A DNA stretch of 64,000 nucleotides from an uncultured Oscillospiraceae bacterium (GCA_934590325.1 CAKTOW010000006.1:1-64000); one strand, 5' to 3'. Counted from the stretch's first letter, positions 40,941 through 51,297 are shown. Translations and numbers: made by a program. The notes: generated by a model from the letters alone, not told the origin.

Positions 40941-42245
40941 ATGAGCACCATCATCACCGCCATCGACCATCATTCACCGGCGGAACGCGCCGGCATACAG
41001 GTGGGCGAAAGGCTCCTGTCCATCAACGGTCACTCCATCGTGGACGTGCTGGACTACCGCTTTTACGGCTACGACCCGGTGTCGCACATCGAACTGAAAA
41101 CGGCGGCGGGCGACGTGCGCGCCGTCACGCTGCACAAGGCGGAGGGGCAGGATCTGGGGCTGAACTTCGACACCTATCTGATGGACGAGATGCGCTCCTG
41201 CGCCAACCACTGCGTGTTCTGCTTTGTGGATCAGATGCCGCCGGGTATGCGCCAGACGCTCTACTTCAAGGATGACGACGCGCGGCTGAGCTTTCTGCTG
41301 GGCAACTACATCACTCTGACCAACCTGACGGAGCGCGAGGCCCAGCGCATCATCGACCTGCACATCAGCCCCATCAACGTGTCCGTCCACGCCACCGATC
41401 CCCAGCTGCACTGCACCATGCTGGGCAACAAGAACGCCGCCCGTTCCCTGGACTATATCAAGGCCTTCTGCAAAGCGGGCATCGTGATGAACGGCCAGAT
41501 CGTGGTGTGCCCCGGCTGGAACGACGGCGACCAGCTGCGCCGCACCCTGCGGGACCTGACGGAGTGGGAGTTCTCCAGCTGCTCCATCGTGCCGGTGGGT
41601 ATCACCAAGTACCGTCAGGGCCTGGCGAAACTGCGTCCGGTGGACGCCCAGTGCGCCCGCGACATCATCGCCATCGCCGAGGAATTCGGGCAGGAGAACC
41701 TGCGCCGCTTCGGCACCCGGCGGTTCTTCTGTGCCGACGAGCTGTTCCTGCGGGCGGGCATAGAGCTGCCCCAGGAGGACTACTACGAGGGCTACCGCCA
41801 GCTGGAAAACGGCGTGGGCATGCTCCGCTCGCTGGAGCAGGACTTCCTCAGCGCCATGAAGCTGGAGGAGCACAGCGAAGCCCCCTCCCCCTTCACCATC
41901 GCCACAGGCACGGCGGCCGCGCCCTTCATGCGGTATCTGGTGGAGCGGGCACAGGACTACTTCCCCGCCCTGCGGGGGCAGGTCGTCGCCGTGGAGAACG
42001 ACTTCTTCGGCCACACCATCGACGTGGCGGGGCTGCTGACGGGGCAGGATCTGTCGGCGCAGCTGCGCCGTGTACCGGCTTTAGGGCGCGTCCTGCTGCC
42101 GCTGCACATGCTGCGCCATGGGGAAAACGTATTTTTGGACGACTACACCGTGGAGCGCCTCAGCACCGAGCTGGGCTGCCCGGTGCTGATCGTGGGGATA
42201 GACGGCGGCGACCTGCTGGACGCCATGCTGGAAAGAGAGGGTTAA
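40941..42245 (+). CDS. DUF512 radical-SAM-like protein with N-terminal PDZ domain
   Basis: 434 residues: a PDZ domain (about 1-65, with HSPAERAGIQVGERLLSING), a radical-SAM-like core with cysteines spaced CANHCVFCFVDQMP (about 87-100, CX3CX2C), and a C-terminal DUF512 domain (about 280-434). Family members occur throughout Clostridia, nearly always directly before der, as here (four-base gap), which points to a role near ribosome assembly or membrane biogenesis. The reaction is unknown. Confidence 0.9.
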   Translation: MSTIITAIDHHSPAERAGIQVGERLLSINGHSIVDVLDYRFYGYDPVSHIELKTAAGDVRAVTLHKAEGQDLGLNFDTYLMDEMRSCANHCVFCFVDQMPPGMRQTLYFKDDDARLSFLLGNYITLTNLTEREAQRIIDLHISPINVSVHATDPQLHCTMLGNKNAARSLDYIKAFCKAGIVMNGQIVVCPGWNDGDQLRRTLRDLTEWEFSSCSIVPVGITKYRQGLAKLRPVDAQCARDIIAIAEEFGQENLRRFGTRRFFCADELFLRAGIELPQEDYYEGYRQLENGVGMLRSLEQDFLSAMKLEEHSEAPSPFTIATGTAAAPFMRYLVERAQDYFPALRGQVVAVENDFFGHTIDVAGLLTGQDLSAQLRRVPALGRVLLPLHMLRHGENVFLDDYTVERLSTELGCPVLIVGIDGGDLLDAMLEREG

Positions 42246-42249
42246 GCGA

Positions 42250-43578
42250 ATGTCCAAGCCTTTAATTGCTATTGTGGGACGCCCCAATGTGGGCAAATCC
42301 ATGCTGTTCAACAAGATCATCGGCCGGCGGCTGTCCATCGTGGAGGACACCCCCGGCGTCACCCGTGACCGCATCTACGGTGAGAGCGAGTGGGTGGGGC
42401 GCAAATTCCGTCTGGTGGACACCGGCGGTATCGAGCCCAACACCGACAGCCAGATCCTGGCCTTCATGCGGGAGCAGGCGCAGATCGCCATCGACAACGC
42501 CGATGTGATCATCTTCGTCACGGACATCAAGACCGGCCTCACCGCCTCCGACCAGGAGGTGGCCGGTATGCTGCAGCGCAGCCGCAAGCCCATCGTGCTG
42601 GCGGTGAACAAGATGGACTCCACCGGCTCCATCGACCCGGACTTCTACGAGTTCTACAACCTGGGCCTGGGCGACCCGGTGGCGGTGTCCGCCGTTCACG
42701 GTCACGGCACCGGCGACCTGCTGGACGAGTGCATCAAGTACTTCCCCCCGGACTCCGGCGAGGAGGACGACTCCGACGTGGTGCAGGTAGCCATCATCGG
42801 CAAGCCCAATGTGGGCAAATCCAGCCTGACCAACCGCATCCTGGGCGAGGAGCGGGTCATCGTCAGCAACGTGGCCGGCACCACCCGCGACGCCATCGAC
42901 AGCTATTTCGAGAACCAGTACGGCAAGTACAACTTCATCGACACCGCCGGCATGCGTAAAAAGTCCAAGGTGGACGACAACATCGAGAAATACAGCGTCC
43001 TCCGCGCCACCATGGCCATCGAGCGCAGCGACGTCTGCCTCATCCTCATCGACGCCCAGGAGGGCGTGACGGAGCAGGACACCAAGGTGGCGGGACTGGC
43101 CCACGACGCGGGCAAGGCCTGCATCATCGTGGTGAACAAGTGGGATCTCATCGAGAAGGACGGCAAGACCATGGATCGTATGCGGGAGGACATCCGCCGG
43201 GATCTGAGCTATATGCCCTACGCCCCCATCCTGTTCATCTCTGCTCTCACCGGCCAGCGTGTGGGACGGCTCTTTGAGCTGATCAACTACGTCAACGATC
43301 AGGCGGCCATGCGCATCACCACCGGCACGCTGAACAGCGTGCTGGCCGACGCCCAGACCCGCGTCCAGCCCCCCACGGACAAGGGCCGCCGTCTGAAGAT
43401 CTACTACATGACCCAGGTGGGCGTCAAGCCGCCCCACTTCGTTATCTTCTGCAACGATAAAAAGCTGTTCCACTTCTCCTACCAGCGGTATCTGGAGAAC
43501 CAGCTCCGCAGTGTGTTCGGCTTGGAGGGCACGCCCATCGTGCTGACTATCCGCCAAAAGGGGGAGGACGAAAATTGA
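42250..43578 (+). CDS. der: Ribosome biogenesis GTPase Der (EngA)
   Basis: 442 residues with two tandem GTPase domains, each with its P-loop (GRPNVGKS near residue 9 and GKPNVGKS near 185), NKMD and NKWD base-specificity motifs, and a C-terminal KH-like domain. It is essential for 50S subunit assembly. It overlaps plsY by four bases. Confidence 0.97.
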   Translation: MSKPLIAIVGRPNVGKSMLFNKIIGRRLSIVEDTPGVTRDRIYGESEWVGRKFRLVDTGGIEPNTDSQILAFMREQAQIAIDNADVIIFVTDIKTGLTASDQEVAGMLQRSRKPIVLAVNKMDSTGSIDPDFYEFYNLGLGDPVAVSAVHGHGTGDLLDECIKYFPPDSGEEDDSDVVQVAIIGKPNVGKSSLTNRILGEERVIVSNVAGTTRDAIDSYFENQYGKYNFIDTAGMRKKSKVDDNIEKYSVLRATMAIERSDVCLILIDAQEGVTEQDTKVAGLAHDAGKACIIVVNKWDLIEKDGKTMDRMREDIRRDLSYMPYAPILFISALTGQRVGRLFELINYVNDQAAMRITTGTLNSVLADAQTRVQPPTDKGRRLKIYYMTQVGVKPPHFVIFCNDKKLFHFSYQRYLENQLRSVFGLEGTPIVLTIRQKGEDEN

Positions 43579-44231
43579 AAGAGCTTCTGTCCGTATACTT
43601 GCTGTCGTGGCTGATCCTTCTGCTTCTGAGTTATTTTCTGGGCTGTCTTAACGGCTCGGTGATGGTCAGCCACTTCATCATCCACGACGACGTGCGGCAG
43701 CACGGCAGCGGCAACGCGGGGCTGACCAACTTCTACCGCACCTACGGTGCCAAATACGCCCTGTTCGTCATCCTCTTCGACATGGGCAAGACGGTGCTGG
43801 CCTGCCTGCTGGGCGGCGCCATGTTCGGCCACCTGTTCGGCGACCGGACGCTGGGCGTGCTGCTGGGAGGCCTGGGCTGTGAGCTGGGCCACATGTTCCC
43901 GGTGTTCTTCGGCTTCAAGGGCGGCAAGGGCATCCTGTCCGGCGGCACGCTGGTGTGGCTGCTGGATTGGCGCATGGGTCTTATCGCCTGGGGCCTGTTC
44001 GCCGTACTGTGGCTGGTGACGAAATACGTATCCCTCGGCTCCATCAGTGCCACGGTCTCCATGCCCATCACCACATATCTGTTCTGCGGCCACAGCCTTC
44101 TGTACACGGTGCTGGCCGTTTTGGTCTCCGCGCTGGTGCTGTGGTGCCACCGCGAGAACATCACCCGCCTGCTGCGCCATGAGGAGCGCAAATTCCAGTG
44201 GCACACCGGCGCGCCGAAAAACGAGCAATAG
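43575..44231 (+). CDS. plsY: Glycerol-3-phosphate acyltransferase PlsY
   Basis: 218 residues, polytopic. The conserved loops are present: GSGNAGLTNFYRTYG (motif 1), a GHMFPVFFGFKGGKG (motif 2) and a C-terminal HREN (motif 3). PlsY transfers acyl from acyl phosphate to glycerol-3-phosphate, the first step of phospholipid synthesis. Coupled to der by a four-base overlap. Confidence 0.93.
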   Translation: MKELLSVYLLSWLILLLLSYFLGCLNGSVMVSHFIIHDDVRQHGSGNAGLTNFYRTYGAKYALFVILFDMGKTVLACLLGGAMFGHLFGDRTLGVLLGGLGCELGHMFPVFFGFKGGKGILSGGTLVWLLDWRMGLIAWGLFAVLWLVTKYVSLGSISATVSMPITTYLFCGHSLLYTVLAVLVSALVLWCHRENITRLLRHEERKFQWHTGAPKNEQ

Positions 44232-44249
44232 AGAAAGGAAATCGCAGCT

Positions 44250-45161
44250 ATGAAACACAATCAGGTACGGCAGGTGGTATTCCCCATCCTGGCCGCCTTC
44301 ATCTGGGGCACCGCCTTTGTGGCGCAGGATATGTGCGCCGACTCCATCGGTACGTTCACCTTCAACGCCACCCGGTATTTCATCGCCGTGCTGGCGCTGC
44401 TGGTGGTCATTCTCATCAAGGATGGTCTGGCTAAGGATAAGCCCTCCCTCTCCCCCATCCAGAAAAAAGCCGCCAATAAGCAGCTGTGGCTGGGCGGTCT
44501 GTGCTGCGGCACCGCGCTGGCCGTGGCCTCCAACTTCCAGCAGGCCGGCATGGTGGCCGGTACCGACAGCGGCAAGGCTGGCTTTCTGACCGCACTATAT
44601 GTGGTGCTGGTGCCCCTGTTCGGCCTGTTCTTCAAACGGAAGGTCAACCTGTCCACCTGGATCGCCGTGGTGCTGTCCGTGGTGGCCCTGTACCTGCTGT
44701 GCATCAAGGGCGAGTTCTCCCTGGCCCCCGGTGACCTGCTGATCCTTGTCTGCGCCGTGTGCTTCGCGGTACATATCCTGGTCATCGACCACTTTACCGC
44801 CTTCTGCGACGGTGTAAAGCTCAGCTGCATCCAGTTCCTGTTTGCCGGTATCATCTCCGCTATCTGTATGTTCATCTTCGAGACCGTTGACTTCGCCGCC
44901 ATCTGGAGCTGCATCATGCCCCTGCTGTACGTGGGTATCTTCTCCTGCGGCGTGGGCTACACCCTGCAGATACTGGCCCAGAAGGACTCCAACCCCACCG
45001 TGGTCACCATCCTGCTGAGCCTTGAGAGCGTGTTCGCCGTTATCGCCGGCGCCATCATCCTCAAGCAGCAGATGTCCGTCCGCGAGTACATCGGCTGCGC
45101 GGTGATGTTCGCCGCCGTCATCCTGGCCCAGATCGAATTCCCCTCGAAGAAGGCGGAATGA
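44250..45161 (+). CDS. EamA/DMT-family transporter
   Basis: 303 residues with ten predicted helices in two EamA repeats (about 8-140 and 155-295). The segments FIWGTAFVAQ and NFQQAG are typical of the drug/metabolite superfamily in Clostridia. The substrate cannot be told. It is the last gene of the operon, 18 bases after plsY and before a bidirectional terminator. Confidence 0.9.
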   Translation: MKHNQVRQVVFPILAAFIWGTAFVAQDMCADSIGTFTFNATRYFIAVLALLVVILIKDGLAKDKPSLSPIQKKAANKQLWLGGLCCGTALAVASNFQQAGMVAGTDSGKAGFLTALYVVLVPLFGLFFKRKVNLSTWIAVVLSVVALYLLCIKGEFSLAPGDLLILVCAVCFAVHILVIDHFTAFCDGVKLSCIQFLFAGIISAICMFIFETVDFAAIWSCIMPLLYVGIFSCGVGYTLQILAQKDSNPTVVTILLSLESVFAVIAGAIILKQQMSVREYIGCAVMFAAVILAQIEFPSKKAE

Positions 45162-45171
45162 CCCATACCGC

Positions 45172-45205
45172 AAAAAACACCCCCGAAATTCGGGGGTGTT
45201 TTTTT
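45172..45205. terminator. Bidirectional terminator between EamA gene and polC
   Basis: ACACCCCCGAA and TTCGGGGGTGT arms flanked by A6 and T7 runs, lying between two convergent stops. Confidence 0.92.
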
Positions 45206-45209
45206 GTAC

Positions 45210-48200
45210 TCAGAACAGCGCCACCTGGCTGGTATCCGCCATCCCGGCGAAGGCGCCCAACGCCTTCAGCTGCTCGATATGTGTCTTACTGAGCTTGTTG
45301 CAGGTGGTGGCGAACTCCTCCACGGAGATAAACGTCTTTCCCTCCCGCTTCTCCACCGTGTCCAGCGCGGCGGTCTCGCCCAGGCCTCGGACGGTCACGA
45401 ACGGCGGCAGCAGGCCACCCTCGGTGATCTTGAAGTGCGTGGCGTCGGAGTCGTAGATGCTGATGGTGTCGAAGTGGAAGCCCCTGAGATAGAACTCATA
45501 GCACACCTCCAGCGTCACCAGCAGGTTCTGCTCCACGTCGGTGGCCTCCTTGTTGTTCTCGATCTCCCGTATCTTCTGCTTCACCGCGTCCATACCTGCG
45601 CAGCAGTACTCCGCGTCGAAGGCCTTGGCCCGGATGGAGAAGAACGTGGCATAGAAGGCCAACGGCTCGTGTACCTTGAACCACGCGATGCGGAAGGCCA
45701 TCATCACGTAGGCCACGGCGTGGGCCTTGGGGAACAGATAGCCTATCTTCGCCAAAGAGCCGATGTACCAGTCGGGCACCTGGTGCTCCCGCATGGCCTC
45801 CTCCCAGCCCTCCTGAAAGCCGCCCTTCTTCACCTTCCCCTTACGGACGGCCTCCATGATCTTGAAGCTCATTTTCGGCTCCAGCCCCATGGAGATCAGG
45901 TACAGCATGATGTCGTCACGGCAGCCCACGGTCTCCAGAACGGAGGCGGTGCCGCTGACGATAAGGTCGCGGGCGTTGCCCAGCCACACGTCCGTGCCGT
46001 GGGAGAAGCCGGACAGCCGCACCAGGGTGTTGAAGTCCTGGGGCATGGTGTCCATGAGCATCCCGCGGGTGAACCGCGTGTTGAACTCCGGAATGGCCAC
46101 CGCGCCGGTGGGACCCAGTATCTCGTCGTTCTCGAAGCCCAGTACCTTGGAGGACGTAAAAATACTCATGGTCTCCGGGTCGTCCAGGGGTATAGCGCGG
46201 GCATTGACGCCGGTGAGGTCCTCCAGCATCTTGATCATGGTGGGATCATCGTGTCCCAGCATATCCAGCTTCAGGAGGTTGTCCTCCATGCAGTGGTATT
46301 CAAAGTGGGTGGTAACGGTGTCGCTGTTGGGGTCGTCGGCGGGGTGCTGCACGGCGGTGAAGTCCTCCACATCCATGTCGTCGGGCACCACCACCAGTCC
46401 GCCGGGGTGCTGGCCCGTGGTGCGCCGCACGCCCACGCAGCCCAGCGTCAGACGGTCCAGCTCCGCGTTGCTGGCGCTCTCGCCCCGCTCCTCCAGATAC
46501 TTCTTCACCATGCCGAAGGCGGTCTTTTCCGCCAGCGTACCGATGGTCCCGGCGCGGAACACCTGCGTCTTGCCGAACATCTCTATGGCGTGCTGGTGTG
46601 CCCTGGCCTGGTACTCACCGGAGAAGTTCAGGTCGATGTCGGGCACCTTGCCGCCGCCGTAGCCCAGGAAGGTCTCAAAGGGGATGTCGAAGCCGTCCTT
46701 CACGTATTTCGTCCCGCACTCCGGGCAGTTCTTGTCCGGCATATCCGCACCGCAGCCGTAGCTGCCGTCGGTGACGAACTCCGTGTGGCGGCACTTGGGG
46801 CAGCGGTAGTGGGGCGGCAGTGAGTTGACCTCCGTGATGCCGGACATATAGGCCACCAGCGACGAGCCCACGGAGCCCCGCGAGCCCACCAGATACCCGT
46901 TCTCCAGACTGCGCTGCACCAGCTTCTGCGCCGACATGTACACCACGTCGTACTTGCCCAGGATGCTCTTCAGCTCCACGTCCAAACGGTCTATGATCAG
47001 CTGCGGCGGCTGGTCGCCGTACAGCTCGTGGCACTTGTCCCACACGCGGTCGTGCAGCTCCTGCTCCGAGTTCTCCAGCCGCGGCGGGAACAGCCGTCCC
47101 GGCGGCAGCAGCTCGATGTCCTCGATGCGGTCGGCGATACCGCGGGGATCGTCGATGACCACCCGGTGGGCTTCCTCCTCCCCCAGGTAGGCGAACTCCT
47201 CCAGCATCTCCTCCGTGGTCTTGAAGTAGATGGGCAGCGGCGCGTCCGCGTCGGCAAACTTCTTGCTGGCCAGCAGGATGTGGCGGTACACCTCGTCCTC
47301 CGGCTCCTGGAAGTGGACGTCGCCGGTGGCGCACACCGGCTTGCCCAGCTCACGGCCCAGCCGGACGATGGTGCGGTTGAAGTCCCGCAGCTCCTCCTCC
47401 GACTGCACCGCGCCGTTGCGCAGCATGAACATATTGTTGCAGACGGGCTGTATCTCCAGATAGTCGTAGAAGGACGCTATCCGCTTCAGCTCTGCCCAGT
47501 CCTTGTGGTCGGCCACGGCGCGGAACAGTTCACCCGCCTCGCAGGCCGAGCCGATGATGAGCCCTTCCCGGTGCTTCACCAGCTCCGTCTTGGGGATGAT
47601 GGGGTAGCGCTTGAAGTATTTCAAGTTGGAGGCCGATACCAACTGGTACAGGTGCTTCAGCCCCAGCTTGTTCTTGGCCAGTACGATGATGTGCTTGGGG
47701 TGACGGTTGCCGCCGCCCAGGGGTCGCAGCTTCTCCATCTCCCCGTTGATCTCCTGCAGCCGGCGGATGCCCAGCTCCCTCTCCATCTTCTCAAAGAACG
47801 GGATGAGCATATAGGCCACCATTCCCGCGTCGTCGGAGGCGCGGTGGTGGTTGAAGGCGGGCAGATCCAGGTGCTCCGCCACGATGTCCAGCTTGTACTT
47901 ATGCAGCTCCGGCAGCAGGTTCTGCGCCAGGATCAGCGAATCGATGTACGTGGGGTCGAACTCCAGCCCCGCCCTGCGGCAGCCCGCCCGGATAAAGCCG
48001 ATGTCGAACTCCGCGTTATGTGCCGCCAGCGGGCGTCCGTCCACGAATTTCAGAAACTCCGCCAGCGCCTGCTCCGGCGGCGGCGCGTCCGCCAGCATGG
48101 CGTCGGTGATGCCGGTCAGCCCGATGATCTCCGGGGTCAGACGGCGTCCGGGATTCACGAAGGTCTGGAACTTGTCGGTGATCTGCCCGTTCTTCAGCAC

Positions 48201-49148
48201 CACGGCGCCGATCTCCGTAATGGCCTCCCGCTGCACCTTCAGCCCCGTGGTCTCTATGTCGAAGCACACGATCTCGTCGCCGAAGTCCTGGTCCTGCCCG
48301 CCGTGCACGGCGATGCGGTCGTCCAGGTCGTTGACGTAGTAACCCTCCACGCCGTAGAGTATCTTGATCTTCCCTTTGGCGGCGTCCCGCGCCTTGGGGA
48401 ACGCCTGCACGGTGCCGTGGTCGGTGATGGCGATGGCCGGGTGCCCCCATGCCGCCGCCTGCTTGACCACCTTGCCCACATCGGTCAGCGCGTCCATGCT
48501 GCTCATCTGCGTATGCAGATGCAGCTCCACCCGCTTCTCCGGCGCGTTGTCCTGCCGCCCGGGGTGCGACGCCTTCATGATGTTCAGCGGCCGCAGCACT
48601 ATATCCTTGCCGTCGTAGGTCAGCTCCACCTTGCCCTGCAGCCGCAGCCACATGCCGTCGCTGACGGCGCCGCCCAGCACCTTGGCCTCCTTCTCGTCCA
48701 TGGCCTTGCGCACGGCCACGGAGCCGTGCTCGTCGGTGATGTTGAAGTTCAGCGTCCACATGCCCTTGCGCCGCGTCTCGTAGCACTCGGACTTGAACAC
48801 CCGCCCCTCCACGATGGCGTTGCCCTGCTTGATGTTCAGCTGGCCGATAGGCGTCAGCTTTCCGGTGAATGCCTTGCCCCACAGCACGCCGCTCTCGCCC
48901 TTCTGTGCGGAGGCCCCCCGGAAATGCAGCAGCACCCGGCGCAGGTCATACTGCTGCGCCAGCATCTGCTGCAGCGCGTCCTGCGCCGCCTGGGGCAGGG
49001 TCTCGCCGCACTCTATCTGCACCTCCAGCGTCCGCGCCTCCCTGTCCAGCACACCGCTGACGGCATACGCATCGTGCAGCAGCAGCCGCAGCTGGCGCGG
49101 CGCCTGAAAGCTCTCAAACAATGTAAAAAACGGTACTTTCTCCGCCAT
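45210..49148 (-). CDS. polC: DNA polymerase III PolC-type catalytic subunit
   Basis: 1312 residues. An OB-fold domain (about 115-205), a PHP domain split by a DnaQ-type 3'-5' exonuclease (FDIETTGLK at about 298, HNAEFDIGFIRAG about 378), then the polymerase core with KVPDIDLNFSGEYQ holding the catalytic aspartates and the fingers motif. It carries the CPKC...CPEC zinc site (about 790-830). At 1312 residues it is about 100 shorter at the N-terminus than Bacillus PolC. It is the last gene of the pyrH-to-polC block and ends at a terminator. Confidence 0.97.
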   Translation of the reverse strand: MAEKVPFFTLFESFQAPRQLRLLLHDAYAVSGVLDREARTLEVQIECGETLPQAAQDALQQMLAQQYDLRRVLLHFRGASAQKGESGVLWGKAFTGKLTPIGQLNIKQGNAIVEGRVFKSECYETRRKGMWTLNFNITDEHGSVAVRKAMDEKEAKVLGGAVSDGMWLRLQGKVELTYDGKDIVLRPLNIMKASHPGRQDNAPEKRVELHLHTQMSSMDALTDVGKVVKQAAAWGHPAIAITDHGTVQAFPKARDAAKGKIKILYGVEGYYVNDLDDRIAVHGGQDQDFGDEIVCFDIETTGLKVQREAITEIGAVVLKNGQITDKFQTFVNPGRRLTPEIIGLTGITDAMLADAPPPEQALAEFLKFVDGRPLAAHNAEFDIGFIRAGCRRAGLEFDPTYIDSLILAQNLLPELHKYKLDIVAEHLDLPAFNHHRASDDAGMVAYMLIPFFEKMERELGIRRLQEINGEMEKLRPLGGGNRHPKHIIVLAKNKLGLKHLYQLVSASNLKYFKRYPIIPKTELVKHREGLIIGSACEAGELFRAVADHKDWAELKRIASFYDYLEIQPVCNNMFMLRNGAVQSEEELRDFNRTIVRLGRELGKPVCATGDVHFQEPEDEVYRHILLASKKFADADAPLPIYFKTTEEMLEEFAYLGEEEAHRVVIDDPRGIADRIEDIELLPPGRLFPPRLENSEQELHDRVWDKCHELYGDQPPQLIIDRLDVELKSILGKYDVVYMSAQKLVQRSLENGYLVGSRGSVGSSLVAYMSGITEVNSLPPHYRCPKCRHTEFVTDGSYGCGADMPDKNCPECGTKYVKDGFDIPFETFLGYGGGKVPDIDLNFSGEYQARAHQHAIEMFGKTQVFRAGTIGTLAEKTAFGMVKKYLEERGESASNAELDRLTLGCVGVRRTTGQHPGGLVVVPDDMDVEDFTAVQHPADDPNSDTVTTHFEYHCMEDNLLKLDMLGHDDPTMIKMLEDLTGVNARAIPLDDPETMSIFTSSKVLGFENDEILGPTGAVAIPEFNTRFTRGMLMDTMPQDFNTLVRLSGFSHGTDVWLGNARDLIVSGTASVLETVGCRDDIMLYLISMGLEPKMSFKIMEAVRKGKVKKGGFQEGWEEAMREHQVPDWYIGSLAKIGYLFPKAHAVAYVMMAFRIAWFKVHEPLAFYATFFSIRAKAFDAEYCCAGMDAVKQKIREIENNKEATDVEQNLLVTLEVCYEFYLRGFHFDTISIYDSDATHFKITEGGLLPPFVTVRGLGETAALDTVEKREGKTFISVEEFATTCNKLSKTHIEQLKALGAFAGMADTSQVALF

Positions 49149-49157
49149 TTCCTCACC

Positions 49158-50195
49158 TTACAGCTTGTCTATTTCCTCAAACAGCGCGTCCACCAGCTCA
49201 CTCTCCGGCAGCTTGCGCAGTATCTTCCCCTTAGCGAACAGCAGTCCCTCGCCGTTCCCGCCGGCGATGCCCACATCGGCGGCGGACGCCTCGCCGGGCC
49301 CGTTGACCACGCACCCCATCACCGCCACGGTGATGGGCTTGGTGCAGCCCTGCAGCCGCCGCTCCACCTCCCGCGCAATGGGCACCATGTCGTACTTCGT
49401 CCGCCCGCAGGTGGGGCAGGCGATCAGATCCGGCCCGCTGCGGCGTATACCGCAGGCCTGCAGTATGCGCTTGGCGGCCACCACCTCCTCCACCGGGTCG
49501 GCGGTCAGGCTCACCCGCAGGGTGTCGCCGATGCCCCGGCACAGCAGCCCGCCGATGCCGATGGCGGACTTCAGCACGCCCATCTCCGGCGTTCCCGCCT
49601 CGGTCACGCCCAGGTGCAGCGGATAGTCCACCCTCTCGTGCAGCAGCTCATACGCCGCCATATTCACCGGCACCCGCGAGCACTTCACGGAGATACATAT
49701 ATCCCCGAAGCCGCAGTCCTCCAGCAGCCGCACATGCCCCAGCGCGCTCTCGGCCAGCGCCTCGGCGGTGACCCCGCCGTATTTCCGCAGTATGTCCTTT
49801 TCCAGCGAGCCGCCGTTGACGCCCACGCGGATGGGTATGCCCCGCTCCCGGCAGGCGTCGGCCACGGCGCGCACCCTCTCCCTACTGCCGATATTGCCGG
49901 GGTTTATGCGTATCTTGTCGATGCCGCCCTCTGCGCACAGCAGCGCCAGCTTATAGTCGAAGTGTATGTCCGCTACCAGCGGGATGTGGATGGCCGCCTT
50001 GATGGCCGGGATAGCCCGGGCGGCCTCCTCCGTGGGCACCGCCACGCGGACGATGTCGCAGCCCGCCTGCTCCAGCCGCAGTATCTGCCCCACGGTGGCG
50101 GATACATCCTCGGTGGGCGTATTGCACATGGACTGTATGCTCACGGCCGCGCCGCCGCCCACCGGCACCGCGCCCACCTGTATGCGTTTCGTCAC
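49158..50195 (-). CDS. ispG: (E)-4-hydroxy-3-methylbut-2-enyl-diphosphate synthase
   Basis: 345 residues: TIM-barrel N-terminal domain and a C-terminal Fe-S domain with the cluster cysteines in IACPTCGRT and VMGCVVNGPGEA. It acts in the MEP isoprenoid pathway, supplying undecaprenyl and other isoprenoids. Nine bases separate it from polC. Confidence 0.97.
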   Translation of the reverse strand: MTKRIQVGAVPVGGGAAVSIQSMCNTPTEDVSATVGQILRLEQAGCDIVRVAVPTEEAARAIPAIKAAIHIPLVADIHFDYKLALLCAEGGIDKIRINPGNIGSRERVRAVADACRERGIPIRVGVNGGSLEKDILRKYGGVTAEALAESALGHVRLLEDCGFGDICISVKCSRVPVNMAAYELLHERVDYPLHLGVTEAGTPEMGVLKSAIGIGGLLCRGIGDTLRVSLTADPVEEVVAAKRILQACGIRRSGPDLIACPTCGRTKYDMVPIAREVERRLQGCTKPITVAVMGCVVNGPGEASAADVGIAGGNGEGLLFAKGKILRKLPESELVDALFEEIDKL

Positions 50196-50208
50196 GGTGT
50201 CCGCCTCC

Positions 50209-51273
50209 TCAGTGTATCAGCTTGCCCACATCGCTGAATACCAGCACCACCATCAGCGCCAGCAGCAGAATGAGCCCCGCGAAATGGATATAATTCTCGT
50301 ACTTGGACGGAATTTTCTTCTTGAACAGCAGCATGGCCACGGCGTTGACCAGCAGGAAGAAGATACGTCCGCCGTCCAGCGCCGGCAGGGGCAGCAGGTT
50401 CATCACCGCCAGGTTTACCGCCACCAGCGCACCGATATAGGCGATGTTCTCCACCGCCGCCCGTGTCGTTGCCGCCTGCTCACCCACCTGCACCATGGTG
50501 GACACGATGCCCACCGGCCCGCTGAGGTCCTTCAGCCCCGCCTGCCCGGTGAACAGCATCCGCAGGCTCAGCCGCACCAGCCGCACGAAGTCCACGGCGT
50601 TGTTCCAGGTATAGGCCAGCTTGTCGCCGAAATCGGCCTCCGCCGCCCCGAAGTACAGGCCGTAGCCGGTGTACTCGCTGCCGCTTTGGTCGGTATACGT
50701 CCGCCGCTCCATGGCAAAGTCCCGCAGCTGCACCCTCTGCCCGTCGCGCTCCACCGTCAGGTCGAAGGTGCCGGTCTTGTTCAGGTTCATCAGCAGGCTG
50801 ATGTCGCTGTAGATATACACCCGCTCCCCGTCGATGGACAGGATGCGGTCGCCGGTCTGCAGTCCGTCGGCGCTCTCCAGCGGACAGCCCTCGGCAAAGC
50901 CGGAGATCACCGGCTGGTAGAAACCGTCCGCCGGGGCGTACAGACAGAAGATGATGATAAGCCCCGCCAGGAAGTTCATGGCCGCGCCGGCGGCGAAAAT
51001 GGCCAGCTTATGCCAGAAGCCCTGGTTGTTCAGCGCCGCCGGGTCGTCGGAGTCCTCTTCCTCCCCCTCCATGGCACAGAATCCACCTATGGGAAACGCC
51101 CGCAGGGAGTACTGTGTGTCCCCCTTCTGCTTTTTCCACAGGGTGGGCCCCATGCCGATGGCGAACTCGTTGACCCGCACACCGCAGGCCTTGGCCGCCA
51201 GAAAGTGCCCCAGCTCGTGGACGGCGATCAGGACGCCGAACACCAGCAGGGCCGCTATGATATACAGAACCAT
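50209..51273 (-). CDS. rseP: RIP metalloprotease RseP (site-2 protease)
   Basis: 354 residues with the zinc motif HELGHFLAAKACG near the N-terminus (HExxH), one PDZ domain (about 125-205), and the second metal ligand in NLLPLPALDGGRI. It makes the second, intramembrane cut of anti-sigma factors and also clears signal peptides. It could complete cleavage begun by the PrsW-type protease encoded at 1553-2188. Confidence 0.95.
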   Translation of the reverse strand: MVLYIIAALLVFGVLIAVHELGHFLAAKACGVRVNEFAIGMGPTLWKKQKGDTQYSLRAFPIGGFCAMEGEEEDSDDPAALNNQGFWHKLAIFAAGAAMNFLAGLIIIFCLYAPADGFYQPVISGFAEGCPLESADGLQTGDRILSIDGERVYIYSDISLLMNLNKTGTFDLTVERDGQRVQLRDFAMERRTYTDQSGSEYTGYGLYFGAAEADFGDKLAYTWNNAVDFVRLVRLSLRMLFTGQAGLKDLSGPVGIVSTMVQVGEQAATTRAAVENIAYIGALVAVNLAVMNLLPLPALDGGRIFFLLVNAVAMLLFKKKIPSKYENYIHFAGLILLLALMVVLVFSDVGKLIH

Positions 51274-51297
51274 GTATGCAAACTCCTTCCGGATCCG

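Noticed and set aside
47028..50237. A very long open frame (over 1000 codons) on the plus strand opposite polC and ispG
   Set aside because: It mirrors two certain genes, is low in recognisable motifs and follows from the GC-rich third codon positions; no ribosome-binding site or promoter.
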